DNA of 64,000 nucleotides, from positions 143,650-207,649 of the forward strand of contig NZ_AOLG01000012.1 of NCBI RefSeq assembly GCF_000336815.1, given 5' to 3'. Origin of the DNA: Haloferax prahovense DSM 18310 (GTDB lineage: Archaea; Halobacteriota; Halobacteria; Halobacteriales; Haloferacaceae). The notes under the pieces were generated by a model that worked only from the letters and a program-made list of their open reading frames with translations, was not told where the DNA came from and made no database searches. A program made the translations under genes and the position numbers. Positions 35,423-44,735 of this stretch are shown here, piece after piece (positions within the stretch are counted from its first letter, which is position 1; the number at the start of each line of letters is the position of its first letter).

Positions 35423-36550
35423 TCAGTTCGCGTCCGCCTCGTCGGCGTCCGCGTCGCTGGCTTCGACTTCGTTTTCCGCCCCGGCAGAGACGTCGGTGTC
35501 CCCGTCGAGGATGCTGTGGTAGTACTCCACCGTCTCGTCGACGACGCGGTCCCACGTGTACGGTTCGTACTCCGGTTCTCCCTCCAGCGAGAGGCCGTAC
35601 TCGATACCGTCGGCGATAGAGCGCGAGTCGGGTTCGACCTCGATGACGCAGTCCTCGGGGAGGACCTCCGCCGCGCCGCTCTCGGTGGCGACGACGCGCG
35701 TGCCGGTCGAGAGCGCTTCGACGATGGTGATGCCGAACGGCTCGGACAGCGACGGCGAGACGAACAGGTCCGCCGAGGCGTAGTAGTCGCCGAGGGCCTC
35801 TTCGGGGACGTAGCCGGCCCATTTGATGCGGTCTTCGACGCCGAGCAGTTCGGCGAAGCGCTTGAGTTGGGCGGTGAGGTGACCCGACCCGCCCATGACG
35901 AGCGTCACGTCGTCGCGGGCGAGTTTCTCCATCGCGTAGACGAGATGCGAGATGCCCTTCTGGTCGGTGTGCCGGCCGACGAAAAACAGCATCTTCCCGT
36001 CGATGCCGAGTTCCTCTTTGAGGTCGCGCCCCGTCGTCTCGCACTCCGAAAAGCCGTTGTAGATGACGTGGCAGTCGCCGCCGTACTCCCGTTTGACCTT
36101 GTCGGCGAGGAGTTCGCTCACCGCGAGCAGGTGGTCACAGCGCTCGGCGATTCGGCGCTCGGTCTCGACTTCCCGCTGCGGCGGGTCGATGTTGCGGTCG
36201 GACGAAAGCGAGTGGAACGTGGTCACCCACTCCACGTCCTCGTTGTTCGACTTCGCGCGCGACCCCGGCCCGTAGCCGAACCAGTCGTGGGTGTGGACGA
36301 TGTCGGCCTCGGCGGCGCGCTCCGCGAACGTCGACCCCAGCCGTCCGATTCGGGTGATGATGTCCCCTTCGCCCGTCGGGACCCCGACGATTCCCTCGCG
36401 GTCCGGCGCGTACTCGGCGGGAAGCACGAGTTCGATGTCCACGTCATCCCGGTCTTCGAGTCGCTCGAACATTTCGCCGACGTGCGTGTCGAGCCCGCCG
36501 CTGACGTTCGGCGGAAACCCCCACCCCAGCATCAGGACCTTGGCAGTCAT
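35423..36550 (-). CDS. GT4-family glycosyltransferase (starch-synthase-like)
   Basis: 375 residues. The N-terminal GGLDTHVGEMFERL and VHTHDWFGYGPG, the FVGRHTDQKGISHLVYA segment, and the donor-site LSEPFGITIVEALSTGTRVVATESGAAEVLPED (E-x7-E) are GT4 signatures. The first half resembles glycogen/starch synthases. The last 25 residues are an acidic tail. It would transfer a sugar from a nucleotide-sugar; acceptor not known. A minus-strand TTAAATAGG box lies about 26 bases before the ATG. Confidence 0.88.
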   Translation of the reverse strand: MTAKVLMLGWGFPPNVSGGLDTHVGEMFERLEDRDDVDIELVLPAEYAPDREGIVGVPTGEGDIITRIGRLGSTFAERAAEADIVHTHDWFGYGPGSRAKSNNEDVEWVTTFHSLSSDRNIDPPQREVETERRIAERCDHLLAVSELLADKVKREYGGDCHVIYNGFSECETTGRDLKEELGIDGKMLFFVGRHTDQKGISHLVYAMEKLARDDVTLVMGGSGHLTAQLKRFAELLGVEDRIKWAGYVPEEALGDYYASADLFVSPSLSEPFGITIVEALSTGTRVVATESGAAEVLPEDCVIEVEPDSRSIADGIEYGLSLEGEPEYEPYTWDRVVDETVEYYHSILDGDTDVSAGAENEVEASDADADEADAN

Positions 36551-36652
36551 AGATGCCACAATGTACCACAGAGGCCTATTTAATTCCTGTCCGGCAATAC
36601 TGCGACGGCACCCCACCGAAAGGCGTTTTCGCCGCGGCGACGACCCGCGAGT

Positions 36653-37312
36653 ATGCACGTCCACGTCAACGCCGCCGCCAGCCTCGACGGCAAGCTCTCG
36701 TCTCGCCGCCGCGAGCAGGTGATGATAAGCGGCGACGACGACTTCGCCCGCGTGGACGAGATTCGCGCGGCCGCAGACGCCGTCGCCGTCGGCGTCGGAA
36801 CCGTCCTCGCCGACGACCCGCACCTCACGCTCGACGACCCCGACCTCGTCGCGGCCCGCGAAGAACGGGGCGACCCGCCGCATCCCGCCCGCGTCGTCGC
36901 CGACTCGCGCGCTCGAACTCCGACCGACGCCCGGATTCTGGACGACGCGGCGACGACCTACGTGCTCGTCTCCGAGGCCGCGCCCGCCGACCGCCGCGAG
37001 GCGCTCGAATCCGCCGGCGCGGAACTCGTCGTCGCGGGCGCGGAGCGAGTGTCGCTCCCCGACGCCTTCGACGCGCTCGAATCGCGCGGCGTCGACCGGC
37101 TCATGGTCGAAGGCGGCGGGGAACTCATCTTCTCGCTGTTCGAGGCCGGCCTCGTCGACGAACTCACGCTCTACGTCGGCTCGATGGTCATCGGCGGCCG
37201 CGACGCGCCGACGCTCGCCGACGGCGAGGGCTTCGTCGCCGACTTTCCCAAGCTATCGCTCCGCGACGTGGAGCGCGTCGACGACGGCGTGCTCCTGACC
37301 TACGACTGCTGA
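36653..37312 (+). CDS. arfC: 2,5-diamino-6-(ribosylamino)pyrimidinone 5'-phosphate reductase
   Basis: 219 residues of the RibD C-terminal/DHFR-like reductase fold. VHVNAAASLDGKLSSRRREQV (N-terminus), AVAVGVGTVLADDPHLTLDDP, and VDRLMVEGGGELIFSLFEAGLVDELTLYV are typical. It reduces the ribose of the pyrimidine intermediate in archaeal riboflavin synthesis using NADPH. No deaminase domain is fused, as in other archaea. Faces the glycosyltransferase across about 100 bases. Confidence 0.88.
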   Translation: MHVHVNAAASLDGKLSSRRREQVMISGDDDFARVDEIRAAADAVAVGVGTVLADDPHLTLDDPDLVAAREERGDPPHPARVVADSRARTPTDARILDDAATTYVLVSEAAPADRREALESAGAELVVAGAERVSLPDAFDALESRGVDRLMVEGGGELIFSLFEAGLVDELTLYVGSMVIGGRDAPTLADGEGFVADFPKLSLRDVERVDDGVLLTYDC

Positions 37313-37423
37313 GGATCGCTCCCTGAACCCGGCCGATTTCGCCGCGAACACGGAGTTTCGCGGTCGTGCGTCGGCACGCAAACAGGCGCAATGGGTAAGA
37401 GTGTCGCGCCGATACGTGGAGGT

Positions 37424-37759
37424 ATGAGCACTCCGAAGACAACCGATGCACCCGTCCACGTCGAGAGTTCGGACCACCTCGACGAACTCATCGCCGACAA
37501 CGCGGTCGTCCTCGTGGACTACCACGCCGAGTGGTGCGGCCCGTGTAAGATGCTCGAACCCACCGTGGAGGAAATCGCCGAGGAGACCGACGCCGTCGTC
37601 GCCAAGGTCGACATCGACGAACTCCAAGAACTAGCCCGCGAGAAAGGAATTCGCAGCGTCCCGACCCTGCAGTTCTACGCCGGCGGCGAGCAGGTCAAAG
37701 AGGTCATCGGCGTCCAGAGCAAAGAGGACCTCGTCGACATCATCGAAGCCGCCGCGTAA
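37424..37759 (+). CDS. Thioredoxin
   Basis: 111 residues with the active site WCGPCK and the cis-Pro region RSVPTLQFYAGGE. The ATG at 37424 was chosen because it is the usual distance before the fold; a GGAGGT directly touches it and a TATA-like ggtaaga lies 30 bases upstream. An in-frame ATG at 37391 would add 11 residues. General disulfide reductant, fed by a thioredoxin reductase elsewhere. Confidence 0.92.
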   Translation: MSTPKTTDAPVHVESSDHLDELIADNAVVLVDYHAEWCGPCKMLEPTVEEIAEETDAVVAKVDIDELQELAREKGIRSVPTLQFYAGGEQVKEVIGVQSKEDLVDIIEAAA

Positions 37760-37889
37760 CTCGGCGTCCGCTCGACTCGACTCGACTCGGTTCCTCAGTT
37801 TTCTCCCACGGCGAGCGACGGCGCGGCGCGGGCTCGGGGCGGCGTCGCTCGTCGGGGCGGTTCGGTCGAAAAGCGATGTCAGAGGCCGC

Positions 37890-38204
37890 TCAGAAGGGCG
37901 CGTCGGACACGTCGGGTTCGAACCCCGCGCCCGGTTCGTCGTCGTAGAAGCCGCCGGTCGAGGCGTGGACCGCGTCTATCTCCTCGAACTCGGCGACCAT
38001 GCGCGCCTTCAGCGCCTGAATCGTCATCGGCGAGATGCCGCATCCGGAACACGCGCCGGTGAGTGAAATCCACACCTCGCCGGTCTCCTCGTCGATTGCC
38101 TCGATACCCGCGTCGCCGCCGTGCATCTCGATTTGGGGGAAGTTCCGCCGCATGAACAGGTCGAGCCGTTCTTCGAGGGACTTCTCCGACGTCTGCGAAC
38201 TCAT
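37890..38204 (-). CDS. NifU C-terminal-like iron-sulfur scaffold protein
   Basis: 104 residues. [56 protein letters not shown] is the Nfu domain, with CSGC as the cluster-binding pair. It carries Fe-S clusters to target proteins. The tail ([21 protein letters not shown]) is an acidic extension typical of halophiles. Start at [15 protein letters not shown] gives the usual length. Confidence 0.9.
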   Translation of the reverse strand: MSSQTSEKSLEERLDLFMRRNFPQIEMHGGDAGIEAIDEETGEVWISLTGACSGCGISPMTIQALKARMVAEFEEIDAVHASTGGFYDDEPGAGFEPDVSDAPF

Positions 38205-38328
38205 ACCGAGAGGTGGGGTGCGGGCGAGCATAACGATTGCTCCGAACGGGTCGCGGCGAATTTCGCGAGACGCTGTCGGGGGAGTCGGTCGGCGAGGGCT
38301 TTTTACCACGGAGAGAGTATCGGAACCT

Positions 38329-39045
38329 ATGATTTCACTCGACGAGGCAGTCACGGCCCGCCTGGAATCTCACGGCGCGCGGTTCGAGGTGCTCATCGAC
38401 CCCGACGCGGCGCTCTCGATAAAGCGCGGTGAGTTCGACGGCGACCTCGAAGAGGTCATCGCCGCCGAAGACGTGTTCGAGGACGCCTCCCGCGGCGACC
38501 GCCCCGCCGAGAACGACCTCGAGAAGGTGTTCGGAACGACCGACCCGCTCCAGATAATCCCCGAGGTCGTCAAGAAAGGGGAGATTCAGATCACGGCCGA
38601 ACAGCGCCGCGAGATGCAAGAACAGAAGCGCAAGTCGCTCATCAACCGCATCGCCCGCAACGCGGTCAACCCGCAGATGAACGACTCGCCGCACCCGCCG
38701 GAGCGAATCGAGCGCGCGCTCGAAGAGGCCGGGTTCAAAATCGACCCGATGGAGCCGGTCGAGTCGCAGGTCGACGACGCGCTCGACGCGCTCCGACCCG
38801 TGTTGCCAATCAAGTTCGCCGAAGTCACCGTCGCCGTCCAACTCCCGGCCGAGTACGCCGGCAGCGGACAGGCACAGATTCGGAGCTACGGCGACCTCGA
38901 ACGCGAGGAGTGGCAGAACGACGGCTCGTGGGTCGGCGTCATCACGTTCCCCGCGGGGATGCAAAACGACTTCTACGACAAGGTGAACAACATCACGAGC
39001 GGCACGGCCGAGACGCGCATCGTCAAGGACGAAGACGAACTCTGA
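38329..39045 (+). CDS. sdo1: SBDS-family ribosome maturation factor
   Basis: 238 residues with the three SBDS domains: FYSH-like N-terminus ([20 protein letters not shown]...[26 protein letters not shown]), helical middle ([46 protein letters not shown]), and a ferredoxin-like C-terminus. It helps release anti-association factor aIF6 from the 50S subunit. TATA-like tttttacc lies about 30 bases upstream. Confidence 0.93.
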   Translation: MISLDEAVTARLESHGARFEVLIDPDAALSIKRGEFDGDLEEVIAAEDVFEDASRGDRPAENDLEKVFGTTDPLQIIPEVVKKGEIQITAEQRREMQEQKRKSLINRIARNAVNPQMNDSPHPPERIERALEEAGFKIDPMEPVESQVDDALDALRPVLPIKFAEVTVAVQLPAEYAGSGQAQIRSYGDLEREEWQNDGSWVGVITFPAGMQNDFYDKVNNITSGTAETRIVKDEDEL

Positions 39046-39072
39046 GGCGCGTCGGCGAGTCTCGAACGCGAA

Positions 39073-39402
39073 CTACCCCTTCTTGAAGCCGACGAGGAAA
39101 CCGCCGGAGAAGCCGGCGGAGATAGACAGGGTCGAGAGCACCGTCGAAATCCAGTCCGGAGGCGCGCCGGTCGCGGCGTCCTGCGTGGCGCTCACGAGGC
39201 CGCCGGTGAGGCGCTCCCAGTCGACGGTGATGATGCCCCGCGATTCGAGGAACTTGAACACGGCGAGTTCGAGGCCGACGATGACGGCGATGAGCTTCGC
39301 GATTTTCTTGGCCGCGAAGCCGATGATACCGCCGATGACGGCCCCGCTCCCGAACTCGATGCCGAGCTGCTGCGGGTCGATGCTCAGTTGCAAGGGGTCC
39401 AT
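39073..39402 (-). CDS. FUN14-domain membrane protein
   Basis: 109 residues. GFAAKKIAKLIAVIVGLELAVFKFLESRGIITVDW and FSGGFLVGFKKG are the FUN14 signature: three short hydrophobic helices with basic turns. The eukaryotic FUNDC proteins sit in the mitochondrial outer membrane; the archaeal role is unknown. Convergent with sdo1. Confidence 0.85.
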   Translation of the reverse strand: MDPLQLSIDPQQLGIEFGSGAVIGGIIGFAAKKIAKLIAVIVGLELAVFKFLESRGIITVDWERLTGGLVSATQDAATGAPPDWISTVLSTLSISAGFSGGFLVGFKKG

Positions 39403-39642
39403 ACGGCGAACATCCCGCCCGTTGGTATAAGTGATTTGTGGGGAGACTGTCGCAGTCACCGAACTATCAGGTCGCGTCCGGGCAACCTACAAGAGTCCCG
39501 GCGTCCAAACGCGGCCATGGAACGGGAGGTGACGGGACGCCATCTCGACGCGTGACCCCGGCCGAGCGGGGCTTAAGTGCCTCCGGCGGCTAGTACCGAC
39601 TGACACAGTGCAGGCTACGTACCCCACACTCGAGGTGCGGCG

Positions 39643-40944
39643 ATGAGTCGCGTCGTCGTCGCGAAGCGTGTCGACCGCGGCGACGCCGACCTCACGGAGA
39701 TTTCCGACCTCGCCCGCGCGGCGGGCTACGAGGTGGTCGGCGAACTCACCCAGACCCGAGAGGAGGACGCCGCGTTCCACTTCGGCGAAGGGAAGGTCGG
39801 CGAGTTAGCGTCGCTCGTCGCGCGTGAGGACGCCGCCGCCGTCGTCTTCGACAACCGACTGGGCCCCTACCAGACGTACAACATCGCCCAGAAGCTCCCG
39901 GACGACGCGGAGGTCATCGACCGCTTCACGCTCATCCTCGAAATCTTCGGCCAGCGGGCCAACACCCGCAAGGCGCAGCTACAGGTCGAACTCGCGGAGC
40001 TACGCTACGAACTGCCGCGCGCCGAGGCGAAGGCGTCGCTGGCGAAGCGCGACGAGCGCCCCGGGTTCATGGGCCTCGGCGAGTACGACGAGAGCCGCGA
40101 GCAGGACATCAAGGCCCAGATTTCGCGCATCAAGAACGAACTGGACGCCATCGCGGACAAAGAGGAGACCCGGCGCGAACAGCGCCGCGAGTCCGGCTTC
40201 GACCTCGTGGCCCTCGCGGGCTACACGAACGCCGGGAAGTCGACGCTGATGCAGCGGCTCGCCGCCGACCTCGAAGTCGGCCAGAACGACGACCTTCACC
40301 CGGACCTCGACCCGACCGCGGAGTCCCAAGACAAGCTGTTTACCACCCTCGGGACGACCACGCGCCGCGCCGAGACGGGCAAGCGCGACGTGCTTCTCAC
40401 CGACACCGTCGGGTTCGTCTCGGACCTCCCCCACTGGCTCGTGGAGTCGTTCAAGTCCACGCTCGATTCGGTCTACCGCGCCGACCTCGTGTTGCTCGTC
40501 GTGGACGCCTCCGAGCCCATCGAGGAGATGCGCGAGAAGCTCGTCACCAGCCACGACACGCTCTACGAGCGCAACGAAGCGCCCATCGTGACCGTGTTCA
40601 ACAAGGTGGACAAGGTCGAGGCCGAGGAACTCGAGGAAAAGCGCGCGGCGCTGTCGGCGCTCGCGCCCAATCCGGTCGCCGTCTCGGGGCTGACCGGCGA
40701 GAACGTCGAGGAACTGGCCGACCGCGTCGAGGGCGAACTGCCCGCGTGGAAGCGCGAGCGACTGCTGTTGCCGATGGCCGACGACACGATGAGCCTCGTC
40801 TCGTGGCTCTACGACCACGCCCACGTCGAGGCCGAGGAGTACGAGGGCGAACAGGTCCACGTCGAGTTCGAGGCGCGCCCCGCAATCGTCGAGAAGGCGC
40901 GGGCGAAGGCCGCCGACCTCTCCGCGCCGGCCGACTCGGCCTGA
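39643..40944 (+). CDS. hflX: Ribosome-associated GTPase HflX
   Basis: 433 residues. The HflX N-terminal domain holds FDNRLGPYQTYNIAQKLPDDAEVIDRFTLILEIFGQRANTRKAQLQVELAELRYELPR, and the GTPase domain has LAGYTNAGKSTLMQRL (G1), DTVGFVSDLPHWLVESFKSTL (G3) and FNKVDKV (G4). It binds the 50S subunit and splits or rescues stalled ribosomes. A minus-free cttaag TATA-like element lies upstream at about 39570. Confidence 0.95.
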   Translation: MSRVVVAKRVDRGDADLTEISDLARAAGYEVVGELTQTREEDAAFHFGEGKVGELASLVAREDAAAVVFDNRLGPYQTYNIAQKLPDDAEVIDRFTLILEIFGQRANTRKAQLQVELAELRYELPRAEAKASLAKRDERPGFMGLGEYDESREQDIKAQISRIKNELDAIADKEETRREQRRESGFDLVALAGYTNAGKSTLMQRLAADLEVGQNDDLHPDLDPTAESQDKLFTTLGTTTRRAETGKRDVLLTDTVGFVSDLPHWLVESFKSTLDSVYRADLVLLVVDASEPIEEMREKLVTSHDTLYERNEAPIVTVFNKVDKVEAEELEEKRAALSALAPNPVAVSGLTGENVEELADRVEGELPAWKRERLLLPMADDTMSLVSWLYDHAHVEAEEYEGEQVHVEFEARPAIVEKARAKAADLSAPADSA

Positions 40945-41005
40945 GTCGAACCGTCGGAGCCGCCCGCCTCGGCGCGGACGGCGGAAGTCGGACCGCCGAC
41001 CCGAC

Positions 41006-41524
41006 TCAGTCGAGCGTCTCTTTTTCCTTCGTGACGACTTCGACGTCCGAGATGCGCGTCCCCGGATACTGGCCGTCGTCGTTTTTCTCCGCGGCTTTCA
41101 CCATGTCCCAGACGACGTTGAGGCCGGTCGTCACGCCCTCTAACGCCTCCATCTCACAGCCCGTCTTGCCGGTCGTGCCGACCGTCACGGAGAGCGTGAC
41201 CGACTCGTCGGCCACCTCGAACTCGGTGTCGACGTTCGTGATGGGTATCTGGTGGCACATCGGAATCGTCTCCCACGTGTGTTTGACGGCCTGAATCGCG
41301 CCGATTCGGGCCGTCGCCAACACGTCGCCTTTCCCGATTTCGTCGTCGCGGATGGCCCGAACGGTGTCGGCGCTGAGGTGGATGGTCCCGCGGGCGACCG
41401 CGCGGCGGCGGGTGTCCGGTTTCGCGCCCACGTCGACCATCTGCACGTTGCCCTCCTCGTCGACGTGGGTCAGGTCGCGGTCGTCCGAGTCGTTCGACGC
41501 TGTCCCGGCGCGCTCGTCGCTCAC
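41006..41524 (-). CDS. moaC: Cyclic pyranopterin monophosphate synthase
   Basis: 172 residues. KPDTRRRAVARGTIHL, AVKHTWETIPMCHQIPITN and TGKTGCEMEALEGVTTGLNVVWDMVKAAEK are the MoaC active-site segments. It makes cPMP in molybdenum cofactor synthesis. Its ATG overlaps the nnr stop codon (ATGA), so it is coupled to nnr. Confidence 0.95.
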   Translation of the reverse strand: MSDERAGTASNDSDDRDLTHVDEEGNVQMVDVGAKPDTRRRAVARGTIHLSADTVRAIRDDEIGKGDVLATARIGAIQAVKHTWETIPMCHQIPITNVDTEFEVADESVTLSVTVGTTGKTGCEMEALEGVTTGLNVVWDMVKAAEKNDDGQYPGTRISDVEVVTKEKETLD

Positions 41525-42957
41525 TCTCCGTCACCTCGGAGGCCGACGGGCAGTCGTTCGAGTAGGTCGGTCGCGACGAGGCCGCCGCCGAACTCCTCGG
41601 CGGCGAAGTCGCCCGCGCGGCCGTTCGCGTAGGCCGCGACGGCGGCCGCGTCGAGCGGGGGCAAGACGGCCGCGAGCGCGCCGGTCGCGCCCGCGAGCAC
41701 GTCCCCGGTTCCACCGACGGTCATGCCGGGGTTCCCGGTCCGGTTGACGCGGACGGCGTCGCCGTCGGAGACCACGTCGTACGCGCCTTTCACGAGGAGC
41801 GTGTGGCCGAGGTCGGCGGCGAACTCGCGGACGAGGTCGCGTCGCGTCTCCCAGTCGGCGTCGGTCTCGCCACCCATCTTCCGCAACTCGCCCTGATGGG
41901 GCGTGCAAATCAGGGTCGCCTCGGTCTCCACCTCGGGGACGACCTGCAGGGCGTCGGCGTCGACGACGGCGGTCCCGTCGTAGGCGGCGAGGAACTCGCG
42001 GACCGCGTCGAGCGACTCGTCGGCGTCGCCGAGGCCGGGGCCGAAGACGACGACGTCGCGGTCGGCGGCGAAATCGAGGAGGTCGGGGACGTGCTCGGGC
42101 GCGAGCCGGTCGCCCGAGAAGCCGCGGACGATGAGGTTCTCGGAGTAGCCCTGCACCTCGCGGGCGACGCCTTCGGGGCAGGCGACGCGGGCGAGGTCCG
42201 CGCCGGCTCTGAGGGCCGACTGCGCGGCGAGCGCGGGCGCGCCGGTGTACGGGCCGCCGCCGACGACGAGCACGTCGCCGTGGTCGCCCTTGTGGCTCTG
42301 TGCGTCGCGGTCGAGCGCGAGCAGGTCGCCCGGTCCGGTGAACAGTTCGGCCGCCTCGGGAATGCCGATGTCGGCGACGACGACCTCGCAGTCGAGGTCC
42401 ACGAGGCCGGGTTTGTCGTCGTGGAAGGTGACGACCCGGTCCGCGTCAACCGCAAGCCCCGCCGCGTCGCCGGTGTCAGCGTCGAGGCCGGAGGGAACGT
42501 CGACCGCGAGGACGGTCGCAGCCGATTCGTTGATGGCGCGCGCGGCCGTCGCCTCGGGTTCGCGGAGCGCACCGGTGACGCCGGTGCCGAGCATCGCGTC
42601 CACGACGAGGTCCGGGTCGCCGAGGTCGAAGGCGACCGAGTCGGTAACGGTCCGCCGGTCGGCCTCGCCCGCGACGAGGGCGTCCCAGTTCTCGCGGGCG
42701 ATGTCGGTCGAAATCGTCTCCGGGCGGCCGAGCAGGTGGACGGTCACGTCGTACGCCTTCAGGAACCGTGCGGCGACGAGCGCGTCGCCGCCGTTGTTGC
42801 CGCGTCCGGCGACGATTGCGACCGACGCGCCGGGGTCCGCGAGGTCGCGGCAGGCCCGCGCGACGGCGTTCCCGCTCGACTCCATGAGCTGTTTCCGCGG
42901 CACGCCGAGCGCCTCGGCGTTCAGGTCGACCGCGGCCATGCGTCGACTCGTAATCAT
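41521..42957 (-). CDS. nnr: Bifunctional NAD(P)H-hydrate epimerase and dehydratase
   Basis: 478 residues. N-terminal YjeF epimerase domain (KQLMESSGNAVARACRDL, VAGRGNNGGDALVAARFL) and C-terminal ribokinase-like dehydratase (GDVLVVGGGPYTGAPALAA, VDADALQVVP, GMTVGGTGDVLAGATGALAA). It repairs hydrated NADH and NADPH. The ATG at 42957 (MITSRRMAAVDLNAEALGVP) is the best family start. Cotranslated with moaC. Confidence 0.95.
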   Translation of the reverse strand: MITSRRMAAVDLNAEALGVPRKQLMESSGNAVARACRDLADPGASVAIVAGRGNNGGDALVAARFLKAYDVTVHLLGRPETISTDIARENWDALVAGEADRRTVTDSVAFDLGDPDLVVDAMLGTGVTGALREPEATAARAINESAATVLAVDVPSGLDADTGDAAGLAVDADRVVTFHDDKPGLVDLDCEVVVADIGIPEAAELFTGPGDLLALDRDAQSHKGDHGDVLVVGGGPYTGAPALAAQSALRAGADLARVACPEGVAREVQGYSENLIVRGFSGDRLAPEHVPDLLDFAADRDVVVFGPGLGDADESLDAVREFLAAYDGTAVVDADALQVVPEVETEATLICTPHQGELRKMGGETDADWETRRDLVREFAADLGHTLLVKGAYDVVSDGDAVRVNRTGNPGMTVGGTGDVLAGATGALAAVLPPLDAAAVAAYANGRAGDFAAEEFGGGLVATDLLERLPVGLRGDGE

Positions 42958-43046
42958 ACGCCCCCGTTGGCCCGGGGCCGCGTTAACACATGTGGTCGCG
43001 GGTCGGATTCGCAACGCTTGACACGGCGGCGACTGAATCCGGGGTA

Positions 43047-44231
43047 GTGACTCGCCGCCTCTTCGGAACTCTCTGCGGACTCGTCTTCCTCGTCAACTTC
43101 GGCCGCGTCGCGTTCCCGCCGCTCGTCGAGACGCTCCAGACGCAGTTCTCGGTCGGTCCGGCGACCATCGGCGTCGTGACGAGCCTCGTCTGGCTCGGAA
43201 CCGCCATCCCGCGAATCCCCGTCGGCTACCTGCTCACGCGCGTCTCGCGGTCGAAGGTCGTCCTCGGGTCGGGCACGCTGCTCGTCGTCGCCGCGGCGTT
43301 CACCGCGAGCGCGACGTCGGTGCTGACCCTCCAAATCGGCGCGTTCGGCCTCGGCCTCGCCTCGGGCGCGTACTTCGTCTCCGCGACCCCGCTCGTCGGC
43401 GAACTGTTCCCCGAGCGCGTCGGCCGCATGGTCGGCATCCACGGCGCGGCCAGCCAGGTCGCCGCCGTCGTCGCCGCGCCCGTCGTCGTCTTCATCCTCG
43501 CGTCGTACACGTGGCGCGAGACGTTCTGGGTCCTGGCCGCCGCCGGCGCGCTCGTGACGCTCCTCCTCTACGCCGTCTCCCGCGACGGGAGCGCAGGGGC
43601 CGGCACGGGCGCCGACCGCGACTTCTCGGCCGCGCTCGGCCACTGGAAACTCATCCTCACTGGCATCCTCCTCATCGCGCCCGCGGGGTTCGTCTGGCAG
43701 GGCCTGTTCAACTTCCTCGTGTCGTACATGACGCAGGCGAAGGCGTTCGACCCCGCCACGGCGAGCACGATGCTCACCATCGTCTTCGCGGCCGGCGTCC
43801 CCGCGTTCTCGCTGTCGGGACGACTCGCCGACAAACTCCCGCACGTCCCCTACATTTTCGGCCTGCTCGTCGCCTTTATCGGCGCGCTCGTCGCCCTGAC
43901 GTACGCGCAGGGCTTCGTCGCCGTCGCCGTCGTCGTCGCGGTGCTCGGCTACGTCATCCACAGCCTGTTTCCCGCGCTCGACACGTTCATGCTCTCGTCG
44001 CTGCCGAGCGACGCCCGCGGGAGCGCCTACGCCGTCTTCAGCGGCGCGGCGCTCCTCTTGGAGGCCAACGGGAGCGGCGCGGTCGGCTTCCTGACCGAGG
44101 CGAACTACGCATTCGAGTCGGTCTTCCGAACACTCGCCGGGGGGCTCGCGGTGTTCGTCGCCGCGCTCGCCGTCCTCTACGCGGTGAACCGACTGCCGGG
44201 CGTCGACCGGACCGAACCGTCGAGCGCCTGA
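43047..44231 (+). CDS. MFS transporter
   Basis: 394 residues from the GTG at 43047 (VTRRLFGTLCGLVFLVNFGRVAFPPLVETL), which begins the first membrane span. Twelve hydrophobic segments; the loop-2/3 motif (GYLLTRVSRSKVVLGSG) fits the major facilitator superfamily. Substrate is unknown. An upstream in-frame ATG at 42990 would add a hydrophilic 19-residue extension. Confidence 0.83.
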   Translation: MTRRLFGTLCGLVFLVNFGRVAFPPLVETLQTQFSVGPATIGVVTSLVWLGTAIPRIPVGYLLTRVSRSKVVLGSGTLLVVAAAFTASATSVLTLQIGAFGLGLASGAYFVSATPLVGELFPERVGRMVGIHGAASQVAAVVAAPVVVFILASYTWRETFWVLAAAGALVTLLLYAVSRDGSAGAGTGADRDFSAALGHWKLILTGILLIAPAGFVWQGLFNFLVSYMTQAKAFDPATASTMLTIVFAAGVPAFSLSGRLADKLPHVPYIFGLLVAFIGALVALTYAQGFVAVAVVVAVLGYVIHSLFPALDTFMLSSLPSDARGSAYAVFSGAALLLEANGSGAVGFLTEANYAFESVFRTLAGGLAVFVAALAVLYAVNRLPGVDRTEPSSA

Positions 44232-44273
44232 CCTCCCGAAACGGTTTACTTCCCGCACCGAAATGTCGATTGT

Positions 44274-44663
44274 ATGTCAGGGTTGCTCCCGTCCGACGGA
44301 ACCGTCGATACCAGCGACGAGACCGCCCCGCGCGTCCATTGGCTCGACGACGACGAGACGGAGCAACTCCTCGGAAGCCTCTCTTGTGACACCGCCCGCG
44401 ACCTCCTTTCGTGCCTGCAGGACTCGCCGGCGACGGCGACCGAACTCTCGGCGCGAGTCGAGACATCCGTCCAGAACGCCCGTCACCACCTCGGGAACCT
44501 CATCGACGCCGACCTCGTCCGCGTCGCCGGCACCCGCTACTCCGAGAAGGGCCGCGAGATGAAGGTGTACGCCGCCGCCGGCGCGCCGTTCGTCGTCTGC
44601 GTCGGCGGTGACGACGGCGACCGTGAGGCGTTCGCCGAGGCCATCGCCTCCTTTCTCGAATAG
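44274..44663 (+). CDS. Winged-helix (ArsR/MarR-like) transcriptional regulator
   Basis: 129 residues. LDDDETEQLLGSLSCDTARDLLSCLQDSPATATELSARVETSVQNARHHLGNLIDADLVRVAG is an HTH with wing, followed by YSEKGREMKVYAAAGAPFVVCVGG. This plan (HTH then a short beta C-terminal) is common in halophile DNA-binding proteins near helicases. It lies 72 bases upstream of the XPD-like helicase, same strand. Confidence 0.8.
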   Translation: MSGLLPSDGTVDTSDETAPRVHWLDDDETEQLLGSLSCDTARDLLSCLQDSPATATELSARVETSVQNARHHLGNLIDADLVRVAGTRYSEKGREMKVYAAAGAPFVVCVGGDDGDREAFAEAIASFLE

Positions 44664-44735
44664 CGTCGCCAACCCGGACGCCACCCCTCGCGCGAACGTT
44701 CAAGTACGAGTCCGCGGCCAGTCACCGACACCCCT

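Noticed and set aside
37911-37930. GGGTTCGAACCCC resembling a tRNA T-arm
   Set aside because: It lies inside the coding sequence of the NifU-like protein (GFEP) and no acceptor, D or anticodon arm can be built around it.
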